Shown: one piece after another, positions 1-5,513 of the stretch
How positions within the stretch are numbered: the stretch's first letter is position 1
How the letters are laid out: every line of letters starts with the position of its first letter
NCBI GenBank assembly: GCA_903872005.1
Contig: CAIQJD010001020.1
Span: 1 to 5,513 of the forward strand
Direction: 5' to 3'
DNA length: 5,513 nucleotides
DNA from: an uncultured bacterium
GTDB lineage: Bacteria > Chloroflexota > Anaerolineae > JACIWP01
Translations under genes and position numbers: made by a program
Notes under the pieces: model-generated
Database searches by the model: none
What the model was told of the DNA's origin: nothing
Seen by the model: the letters and a program-made list of their open reading frames with translations, nothing else

Positions 1-261
1 CACCTGCAGGGCCGCGCCCAGGTTCGCGCCGGCCTGGCCGCGGTCGCGCGCGGTCTCGCGGATCAGGATCGTGTATGTCCCGCCGGTTGCCAGCGCCCCG
101 ACGACCAGCGAATAGCCCATCACGAACGCGTAGGAGCCGAAGCCCTCTCTGCCCAGGTAGCGCGTGACCAGAAGCACCACCGCGATGTTGGCGACCAGCA
201 CGATCACGCGCGAGAGGAGGATATACGTTGTGGTGATGACCGAACGGCGTCCCACACTCAT
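1..261 (-). CDS. Oligosaccharide flippase (Wzx/polysaccharide biosynthesis family), N-terminal part only
   Basis: This is the first 87 codons of a membrane transporter of the MOP superfamily (Polysacc_synt/Wzx type); the rest lies beyond base 1. Such proteins flip lipid-linked oligosaccharides across the cytoplasmic membrane and are usually 400-500 residues with 12-14 helices. Seen here: a short basic N-terminus (MSVGRRS), a first hydrophobic helix at about residues 13-33, the family-typical turn RYLGREGFGSYAF at 34-46, a second helix at about 42-66, then the cytoplasmic stretch LIRETARDRGQAG at 66-78. The 'fGsYaF...G....liRe.ardr' pattern is characteristic of these flippases. The ATG at 261 is chosen because GGAAGAAG lies just upstream, and because it sits 20 bases after the stop of the preceding hydrolase gene. 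It is probably the last gene seen of a surface-glycan operon. The substrate cannot be inferred. The family call is fairly firm despite the truncation. Confidence 0.82.
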   Translation of the reverse strand, partial: MSVGRRSVITTTYILLSRVIVLVANIAVVLLVTRYLGREGFGSYAFVMGYSLVVGALATGGTYTILIRETARDRGQAGANLGAALQV

Positions 262-263
262 GG

Positions 264-271
264 CTTCTTCC
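264..271 (-). promoter_or_regulatory. Probable ribosome binding site of the flippase gene
   Basis: Read on the minus strand, the sequence GGAAGAAG precedes the ATG at 261. The GGA core is separated from the ATG by 7 bases. It is a moderate, not perfect, Shine-Dalgarno match, lying in the 20-base gap after the upstream stop codon. It supports the chosen start. Confidence 0.5.
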
Positions 272-281
272 GTCGAGCCTC

Positions 282-2018
282 TCACTCCAGGTATCCGAGG
301 CCGCGCAGCTTGCCGGCCACCAGATCGGCTTCCTTCTTGTCATAGGGGACGCTGGCCGATGCGCCGACATCTGCCTCGTCGTCGAAATACTCAATCGCCG
401 GCGGCTCGTCAAAAAGCCGCTCGATGACGCGGCCATCCAGGCCGCGCGGTGTGCGACAGCCGGCCAATTGTAGCAGAGTGGGGGCCATATCGGCAATCCC
501 GATGCCCTGGATATGCCGGCCGGCGGCGATGCCCGGCCCCTGGGCATAGAACATGCCATACAGCCGGTGCGAGCCATTGGGCACGTGCTCGGCCAGCAAT
601 TGGCTACGATCCAGGGTGCGGACCGGCTCGCCATCCGGGCTGGTGTGGCTGGGCCGCACGCGATAGTACGGGTCCTGGCGCGGGATGATGATGATGTCGG
701 GCGCGCGTCCCAATTCGGCCCCGTGATAGATCTCTTCGCGCAAGTAGGCCATCTCGATGACCGGTTCGTCGGTGAGCGGATCTTTGAGCCGGCGCAACGT
801 CTCCACGATGGCGCGGCGCAGATCTTCGTACTCCGCCCCCGGTTGTACGATGCCGTGCGGTTCCCGGCCGGCCAGATTGATCCAGATGCTCTCCTGATAC
901 TCGTCGGCGTAGGCCAGGGAATGCTCCCAATCAATGAAGAAATAGGCCGCCGGGTAGCGGATGCGTTGGTAGAGGCCCGGCGCGACCCGCTCGGCCAACT
1001 CTTTCAGGCGTTGTGGGGTCATGTGGCGCAGTTGAATCCACGCGCCGCGCCAGAGCAGCGACTTGAGCCAACTGCCGAAAGCGCCGCCGGCCGGATTCAA
1101 TGTCTTGCGCCGGCGGGGCGTCAACCAACCCTGGCGCACCAGCCAGTTGTTGAGATAGAGCACTTTGTTGCTGATGGGGCCGAAGCCGTGATCGGACATA
1201 ATAATGAGAGATGTGGCGTCATCCAGGCCGGCGCGCACCTCGCCGGCGAACTCGTCCAGGCGCTGATAGACGCGCAGGATGCTATCGCGATAGCGCGCGG
1301 CGGCCGGCGCGCTATACAACGGGTGCGCCGGATCCATGAACTTCCAGAAATGGTGTTGCACGCGGTCGGTGGCGCGGAAATTGACGGCGAAGACGTCCGT
1401 TTCCTTGTGCGCCAACAGATAGCGCACGGCGGCGATGCTGTTTTCCAGGTTGGCCCAAATCTTGTCCCACATGAGGTCGTAGCGCTGGCGATGCAGCTCG
1501 CCTTCCATCGTCGGCTCGATGATGTAGTCGCCCAGAGCGCCCAGTAATTCGTCCTTGAGCGCCGGCGGGTAGGTGAACTCGCTCTTCTCGCTGGGCGTGT
1601 CCATCCCCGACACCATGAAACCTTGTAGCGGTTCCGGCGGGTAAGTCATCGCCAAGTTGACGACGCCCATGCTGCAGCCCTGCGCGTTCAGCATCTGCCA
1701 GAGCGTGCGCGAGCGGCGGTCTGCGCCGTTGACCAGCCGCGTCTCATACGAGCCGGCGATGTGTTCCTTGAAATAGTAGATGCCATGTCGCCCGGGGTTG
1801 TTGCCGGTGACGAAGGTCGCCCAGGCCGGCGCGCTGACCGGCGGGATCGTTGAAGCCAGGCGACCATAGACGCCCTGTTCGCGCAGCGCTGCTAAGGTGG
1901 GCAGCAGACCGGCGTCGGCCCAACGTTGGGCCAGGCCGAAGTCAGCGCCGTCCCAGCCCAGGACGATCACTTTGTGGCGCTTGGAATGCGCCCCAGTCTT
2001 GTGCGTGGCTATCGTCAT
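282..2018 (-). CDS. AlkP-superfamily phosphohydrolase/phosphodiesterase (COG3379-like), paralogue 1
   Basis: A 578-residue metal-dependent phosphohydrolase of the alkaline phosphatase superfamily, type I phosphodiesterase/nucleotide pyrophosphatase branch. The expected active-site set is present by analogy with NPP enzymes: metal ligand D23 in GWDGAD; candidate nucleophile S62 in PPVSAPAW, followed by FVTGNNPGRHGI; D218 and H222 in ATDRVQHHFW; D276-H277 in IIMSDHGFGP; and H484 in NGSHRLYG. The mid-protein blocks FIDWEHS (361-367), NLAGREPHGIVQPGAEYE (381-398) and REEIYHG (427-433) are typical of the COG3379-like group. No signal peptide or membrane helix is visible, so a cytoplasmic location is inferred. 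The open frame extends 76 codons upstream, but that part overlaps the preceding gene and has no family resemblance. The ATG at 2018 gives a normal N-terminus, 7 bases after the upstream stop. No Shine-Dalgarno is seen, so translational coupling is likely. The substrate is unknown; a lipid or sugar phosphoester in glycan assembly is a guess from context. Confidence 0.88.
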   Translation of the reverse strand: MTIATHKTGAHSKRHKVIVLGWDGADFGLAQRWADAGLLPTLAALREQGVYGRLASTIPPVSAPAWATFVTGNNPGRHGIYYFKEHIAGSYETRLVNGADRRSRTLWQMLNAQGCSMGVVNLAMTYPPEPLQGFMVSGMDTPSEKSEFTYPPALKDELLGALGDYIIEPTMEGELHRQRYDLMWDKIWANLENSIAAVRYLLAHKETDVFAVNFRATDRVQHHFWKFMDPAHPLYSAPAAARYRDSILRVYQRLDEFAGEVRAGLDDATSLIIMSDHGFGPISNKVLYLNNWLVRQGWLTPRRRKTLNPAGGAFGSWLKSLLWRGAWIQLRHMTPQRLKELAERVAPGLYQRIRYPAAYFFIDWEHSLAYADEYQESIWINLAGREPHGIVQPGAEYEDLRRAIVETLRRLKDPLTDEPVIEMAYLREEIYHGAELGRAPDIIIIPRQDPYYRVRPSHTSPDGEPVRTLDRSQLLAEHVPNGSHRLYGMFYAQGPGIAAGRHIQGIGIADMAPTLLQLAGCRTPRGLDGRVIERLFDEPPAIEYFDDEADVGASASVPYDKKEADLVAGKLRGLGYLE

Positions 2019-2025
2019 CGTCGCA

Positions 2026-3744
2026 TCAGCCGAGATAGCCCAGGCCGGCCAGCTTCTCGCGCACGGCTTCTTCTTCCGCTTCGTTGTAGCCGGCGCGCGG
2101 CGCTTCGGTCTGGTAATGGCCTTCGCGATAGTGCACCTCTCCGGCGTCTTGCAGGCCCTCCGAAAGGACGCGCCCGTCCATCTCGGTGGGCACGGGCAGG
2201 CCGAGCAGGTGCAGGATCGTGGGGGCAACATCGAGGATCTGGGCATGCTCCAGCTTCAGACCGGCGCGCACGCGCTGACCGGCCATCAGGAAGATGCCGT
2301 TGGGCCGATGGAAGCCGAGCACCAGGTAGTCGCCGCGCATCTGCGCCGGCGTCAAGATTTGCACCGGCTCCTGGCTGGGCGAGGTGTGGCTCAGGCGGGT
2401 GCTGACATACGGTTCCTGGCGCAAGACAAGCATGATGTCGGGTGCGGTTGTGGTCTCTGCGCCGTGATAGATTTCCTCGCGACGGTAGGCTTGTTCGACA
2501 ATGGGCTGGCCGCGCGGGTCCGTCAGAGTCTTGAGCCGGCCGATGATCTCGTCACGCAGCGCTTCATATTCTGCGCCCGGCTCGACAATGCCTTGCGGCT
2601 CGCGGCCCTTCAAGTTAATCCAGATGACCTCGCGGAACTCGTCGGAATAGGCGCGCGTCTTGCTCCAGTCTATCGAGAAATAGGAGGTGGGGCCGGCGGC
2701 GCGTCCGTACATGCGCGGGAAGAGCCGGCGCATGTTGTCTTTGGTGCGCTTGCCGAACCATTTGCGGGCATAGCCCCAGATGAATTTCCAAAGCAGGGTT
2801 TTGGCGCTGGCGCGCAGCCGGCCGGCTACGGAGCCGCCGCTCTGATCTGCGAAGACGAGCCACCCCTGGCGCGCCAGCCAGCGATTGAGGTAGACGGCGG
2901 TGTCACTGGCCGGGCCGGCGCCGTGATCCGACATGATGATCAGGGTCGTGTCGGCGTCCAGCTTCTGGCGCAGCTCGCCCAGCCACGCATCCAGGTGTTG
3001 ATACACTTTCAGGATGCTATCGCCCAAGGATGCGGCCAGCTCCGGGTTATAGACCGGATGGTTGGGGTCCATGAATTGCCAGAAGTGGTGCTGAATGTTG
3101 TCGGTGGCGCGATAGTTGACGACGAAGAGGTCCCACGGCTTGGCGCGCATCAGGTACTCGACGGCCTTCATGCGCTGCTCGGTGGCGTGCATGATCGCAT
3201 CGAAGGCGGCCTGGAAGCGGCCGCTGCGGCAATGCTCGACGACGCCCGGCTCGATGATGTATGCGCCGATGGCGGCTTCCAGCTCGGCGGCCAGGCCGGC
3301 GGGATAGGTGTAGACGCTCTTCGCGCCGGGCGCATCTACGCCGGCGATGACGATGCCGTTGATCTTTTCCGGCGGGAAGGTCATCGCCACGTTGACGGAG
3401 ATCGCCGTCTTGCCGGCCTCGCCCAGCATGCGCCAGATGGTGGGCGCCTTCACGTCCGCGCCGTTCATGAGGCGCGCCTGATAGCTGTTGGGCGCGTGTT
3501 CCTGGAAATGATAGATGCCGTGCTTGCCCGGGTTGACGCCGGTCATGAAGGAGACCCAGGCCGGCGCGCTGATGGGTGGGATCGTGGATGCCAACGTCCC
3601 GGACACGCCCGCGCGCATCAAGGCGGCCAGATTGGGGAGCTTGCCCTGTTGCGCCCACGGCTCGATCAGGTCGAATGTAGCGCCGTCCAGGCCGACGACG
3701 AAGACGCGCGGCGCGCGGGCCTGACCTCCTTGCGATGGTTGCAC
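2026..3744 (-). CDS. AlkP-superfamily phosphohydrolase/phosphodiesterase (COG3379-like), paralogue 2, GTG start
   Basis: A 572-residue enzyme of the same family as the gene just downstream. The two align without gaps over the first ~95 core residues at about 60% identity by eye, so they look like a tandem duplication. Active-site residues by analogy with NPP enzymes: D20 in VGLDGATF; candidate nucleophile S59 in PPISAPAW, then FMTGVNPGKHGI; D215 and H219 in ATDNIQHHFW; D273-H274 in IIMSDHGAGP; H479 in GFHRPNG. The family blocks SIDWSKTRAYSDEF (357-370) and GREPQGIVEPGAEYE (380-394) are present. There is no signal peptide or membrane helix, so a soluble cytoplasmic enzyme is inferred. The start is GTG at 3744, chosen because AGGAG lies 8 bases upstream and the conserved core begins about 13 residues in. 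The open frame runs on upstream to 4239, but only as a shadow over the membrane-protein gene. The stop of that gene is 26 bases before this start. The substrate is unknown. Confidence 0.88.
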   Translation of the reverse strand: MQPSQGGQARAPRVFVVGLDGATFDLIEPWAQQGKLPNLAALMRAGVSGTLASTIPPISAPAWVSFMTGVNPGKHGIYHFQEHAPNSYQARLMNGADVKAPTIWRMLGEAGKTAISVNVAMTFPPEKINGIVIAGVDAPGAKSVYTYPAGLAAELEAAIGAYIIEPGVVEHCRSGRFQAAFDAIMHATEQRMKAVEYLMRAKPWDLFVVNYRATDNIQHHFWQFMDPNHPVYNPELAASLGDSILKVYQHLDAWLGELRQKLDADTTLIIMSDHGAGPASDTAVYLNRWLARQGWLVFADQSGGSVAGRLRASAKTLLWKFIWGYARKWFGKRTKDNMRRLFPRMYGRAAGPTSYFSIDWSKTRAYSDEFREVIWINLKGREPQGIVEPGAEYEALRDEIIGRLKTLTDPRGQPIVEQAYRREEIYHGAETTTAPDIMLVLRQEPYVSTRLSHTSPSQEPVQILTPAQMRGDYLVLGFHRPNGIFLMAGQRVRAGLKLEHAQILDVAPTILHLLGLPVPTEMDGRVLSEGLQDAGEVHYREGHYQTEAPRAGYNEAEEEAVREKLAGLGYLG

Positions 3745-3752
3745 CGTCTTTT

Positions 3753-3757
3753 CTCCT
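3753..3757 (-). promoter_or_regulatory. Strong Shine-Dalgarno site fixing a GTG start
   Basis: On the minus strand the purine-rich run GGGAGAGGAGAAAAGACG directly precedes GTG at 3744. The AGGAG core is 8 bases from the start codon, an ideal spacing. It lies in the 26-base gap after the TAG of the membrane-protein gene. It decides the start of the hydrolase gene, since no in-frame ATG occurs before the conserved core. Confidence 0.75.
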
Positions 3758-3770
3758 CTCCCTTCGCTTC

Positions 3771-5513
3771 CTACCTGACGTAGTGTGGCGCCAGGTAGCC
3801 CCAGATGCAGACTTGTTCGAAAGCGGCCATGGCGAGCAACAGCGCGCCGGCCAACAGGCCGCGGCCGGCCGGCGGCGCAAAGGAACGCCAGCCGCGCGCC
3901 AGGAGCGCGACGGCCGGCAAGAGCGCCGGGAACAGGTAGCGGCCCTGCGGTTGCCAGGCCGTGCCAATCATCGGCAAGAAGGTCTGCGCGACGCTGAAAG
4001 CCAGCGCCGCGGCCATGATGATCCAGGCGCGCCACGTCGCGGCGTCTTTCCCGGCGCCCAGACCGCCGCGCCACAGCCCAAAGCCGGCCAGCGCATAGGC
4101 CGCCGCCAGCAAGATGTACCAGATGGGCGCCAGCGGCAGCGTTAACCAGCCAAAGTTTGCCCACGCGCCGGCCAATGTCAGCGCCCCGTACAGGCCGTAG
4201 CGTGCCAATTGCGCCGGCGCGTAGCTGGATGTATCCCACCAGCGCGGCAGCAACCCCGGCGCCAGCCAGGTCTCGCCCCAGCGCGCGGCCCGCTCCATGT
4301 CCCCGTTACGCAACAGCTCCCGGCCGGCGGCGTCGCGCCAGGAGAGATCGTCGAAGTAGAGCCTCTGCGCGCCGGCATTGTTGAGCGTCAGGCCCAGCCG
4401 ACGGGCGTTCGTCGCCACATGGTAGCGCATTGTGATCGGTTGCCACGCTCCGTCGGCGATGAAACTGACCCGTTGGATCGAGCTGCCGTCGTACAGCGCG
4501 ATGTAGCCATAGCCGCGGCCGGCGTCGCTGCGCGTCCAGGCTGTCAGCTCGATGTCCTGGCCGCGCAGGCCGAGGACGGTCGCGTAAGTCAGCTCTTGTT
4601 GCGCCTGGATGGGGAGCGTCTCGGTTGGCGCATCCAATGCCAGGGCGTAGCGTCCGCCATGCGCGACTTCCGCGACCCGGCCGATCGAGCGATTGGTCGC
4701 CGGCGCGTGCCAACTTGCGACGGCCGCCAGCGGCCATTGGGCCACGCCGATGCTCAAGATCAGGAACACGCCGCCGGCCGGGGCCAGCCGGCGCCATCCA
4801 TAGCATAACGCCAGCGCGACGGCGGCGGTCGGCCAGACGAAGAGCGCGGTCTTCTTGGTCAGGCTCGCCAGGATGAGCAGGGCCAGCAAGAGGAGTAGCC
4901 GGCGCACGTTCCAGCCGCGACGCACTCCCCATAACAGGACAACCAGAACCGCAGCGGCGGCCGCCATGGCTGCGACGTCATTGTTGCATGCCGCGCCGAT
5001 GAAGGCCGGCATCGGCGATAGGGCGGCCAGCCCGCCGCCCACCGTCGCCACGAAGCCATCCGGCGGAGCCAGCAGGCACAGGCCCAGGTAGACGCCGGCG
5101 ACGGTTGCCAGGTACAGGACGATAGACCAGCCGCGCGCCAGATAGAGCTGATCCAGCACACGCTCGCTCAGGCGGAAGAGAAGCGCCGGCGCAAGATAGT
5201 AGAGCGCCGGCTCATCTTCGCGTTGGCTACGCAAGTATTCCGATTCGGCCGGCACGGCTGCGTTCCAGGCCGGCCGCGACGCCCCAGACGCTCCGCCGGC
5301 GACCAGCGCGAAGTAGATGCGCTGGCGCGTGCCTCCGCTGGCGGCCGGCCGTAAATAGCTCCAGAAGTCCGCCTCGCGCAACGCTGCGGCGATGAGGCTG
5401 AAAGTGCGTAGGCGTTCAGCGGGGCGAGGAGGGCGCAGCCCGAAGTCCGCAAGCTCGCGGATATAGGCAAAATGGCCGGGTTCATCGGGCGCCTGCCACG
5501 GTGGGATGAGAAC
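3771..5513 (-). CDS. Polytopic membrane glycosyltransferase-like protein (DUF2142/GT39-like, GT-C type), start missing
   Basis: This is the last 580 residues of a large membrane protein; the frame is open to the window edge, so the start is outside. Residues are counted from the edge. Family-like marks: PPWQAPDEPGHFAY at 4-17, an acidic motif in the first extracytoplasmic loop as in DUF2142 and GT39 proteins; EPALYYL at 101-107, like the 'PPLYYL' motif; NNDVAAM at 177-183; FGWLTLPL at 454-461; and WQPQGRYLFPAL at 520-531. About ten hydrophobic helices are seen: roughly 127-149, 152-175, 179-196, 204-217, 221-239, 244-266, then after a large loop 457-480, 496-514, 525-540 and 550-568. GT-C enzymes transfer sugars from polyprenyl-phosphate donors on the outer face of the membrane; this activity is inferred. 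Residues about 269-394 form a soluble insertion resembling a carbohydrate-binding beta-sandwich. The protein ends in HYVR before TAG. An in-frame TTG at 5381 is not the start, because the conserved PDEP motif lies before it. Confidence 0.8.
   Translation of the reverse strand, partial: VLIPPWQAPDEPGHFAYIRELADFGLRPPRPAERLRTFSLIAAALREADFWSYLRPAASGGTRQRIYFALVAGGASGASRPAWNAAVPAESEYLRSQREDEPALYYLAPALLFRLSERVLDQLYLARGWSIVLYLATVAGVYLGLCLLAPPDGFVATVGGGLAALSPMPAFIGAACNNDVAAMAAAAAVLVVLLWGVRRGWNVRRLLLLLALLILASLTKKTALFVWPTAAVALALCYGWRRLAPAGGVFLILSIGVAQWPLAAVASWHAPATNRSIGRVAEVAHGGRYALALDAPTETLPIQAQQELTYATVLGLRGQDIELTAWTRSDAGRGYGYIALYDGSSIQRVSFIADGAWQPITMRYHVATNARRLGLTLNNAGAQRLYFDDLSWRDAAGRELLRNGDMERAARWGETWLAPGLLPRWWDTSSYAPAQLARYGLYGALTLAGAWANFGWLTLPLAPIWYILLAAAYALAGFGLWRGGLGAGKDAATWRAWIIMAAALAFSVAQTFLPMIGTAWQPQGRYLFPALLPAVALLARGWRSFAPPAGRGLLAGALLLAMAAFEQVCIWGYLAPHYVR
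4332..4709 (-). other. Encoded extracytoplasmic beta-sandwich-like (CBM4_9-like) domain inside the membrane protein
   Basis: This part encodes about 126 residues without a membrane helix, between two hydrophobic halves of the membrane protein. Its layout resembles a galactose-binding-like/CBM4_9 jelly roll: an opening GRVAEVAHGGRYALALD strand pair, then QQELTYATVLGLRGQDIELTAW (quoted only as the pattern 'Q.L....GL.G..i.LtAW'), GYIALYDG, the WQPITMRYHV strand, LGLTLNN, and the closing YFDDLSW. The 'hsG..al', 'L.G....l..w' and 'y.DDl' marks are what one expects in that fold. It is followed by LLRNGDMERAARW, which looks like the opening of another such unit but reaches a membrane helix soon after. 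Binding of a glycan is inference. Confidence 0.5.

Noticed and set aside
513..1547. A 344-codon open frame on the plus strand
   Set aside because: It is the antisense shadow of hydrolase paralogue 1. It has no family motif, no credible ribosome binding site and no plus-strand neighbours.
2019..2246. In-frame upstream extension of hydrolase paralogue 1 by 76 codons
   Set aside because: It overlaps the C-terminal coding part of paralogue 2 and is Cys/Arg/Pro-rich shadow sequence. The ATG at 2018 fits operon spacing and family length.
1897..3783. A 628-codon open frame on the plus strand, antisense to both hydrolase genes
   Set aside because: It mirrors the minus-strand hydrolase genes and arises from GC-rich codon use that leaves few stops in one antisense frame. 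Its translation has no recognisable domain, and the opposite strand carries complete catalytic motifs over the same bases.
3841..3880. Clustered GGCCGGCCGGC runs as possible hairpin or terminator
   Set aside because: They lie inside coding sequence, lack a following T-run, and match the GCCGGC excess seen throughout the window.
3047..3967. Arg-rich 306-codon minus-strand frame
   Set aside because: It overlaps two well-supported genes in another frame and shows the Arg/Ala/Gly/Pro bias of out-of-frame GC-rich translation.
3745..4239. In-frame upstream extension of hydrolase paralogue 2 by 165 codons
   Set aside because: The extension overlaps the end of the membrane-protein gene and has low-complexity Arg/Gly/Ala content. 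The GTG at 3744 has an ideal Shine-Dalgarno and gives the normal N-terminus of the family.
5379..5381. TTG at 5381 as the start of the membrane protein
   Set aside because: The same frame is open to the window edge and encodes the conserved PPWQAPDEPGHFAY motif before this codon, so the true start lies outside the window.

Overview
The window is GC-rich (low to mid 60s percent by eye) and almost entirely coding. All four supported genes are on the minus strand, so the direction of transcription runs from high to low coordinates. The organism looks like a bacterium of the Chloroflexota (Anaerolineae-like). I base this on the style of the DUF2142/GT39-like membrane protein, the tandem AlkP-superfamily hydrolases and the great excess of the palindrome GCCGGC. 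This assignment is inference, not proof.

Layout in transcription order: (1) 5513..3771, the 3' part of a polytopic membrane protein of the GT-C/DUF2142/GT39 type, whose start lies outside the window and which carries a large extracytoplasmic beta-sandwich-like insertion; (2) 3744..2026, a complete AlkP-superfamily phosphohydrolase of the COG3379-like type, with a GTG start behind a strong Shine-Dalgarno sequence; (3) 2018..282, a second complete paralogue of the same family; (4) 261..1, the first 87 codons of an oligosaccharide flippase (Wzx/RfbX-like), which runs off the window. The gaps between genes are only 26, 7 and 20 bases, so this is very probably one operon. No promoter or terminator is visible, and no non-coding stretch is longer than 26 bases.

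Taken together, a lipid-linked-sugar glycosyltransferase-like membrane protein, two soluble metal-dependent phosphohydrolases and a polysaccharide flippase point to a cell-surface glycan or glycolipid locus. The membrane enzyme and flippase would act on polyprenyl- or lipid-linked sugars. The two hydrolases have complete active-site residue sets but no signal peptide, so they would act in the cytoplasm on an unknown phosphoester. No RNA gene, CRISPR array, insertion sequence or mobile element was seen. The points most worth a second look are the cytosolic paralogous hydrolase pair in a glycan operon, the sugar-binding-like insertion in the membrane protein, and the roughly ten-fold excess of GCCGGC.
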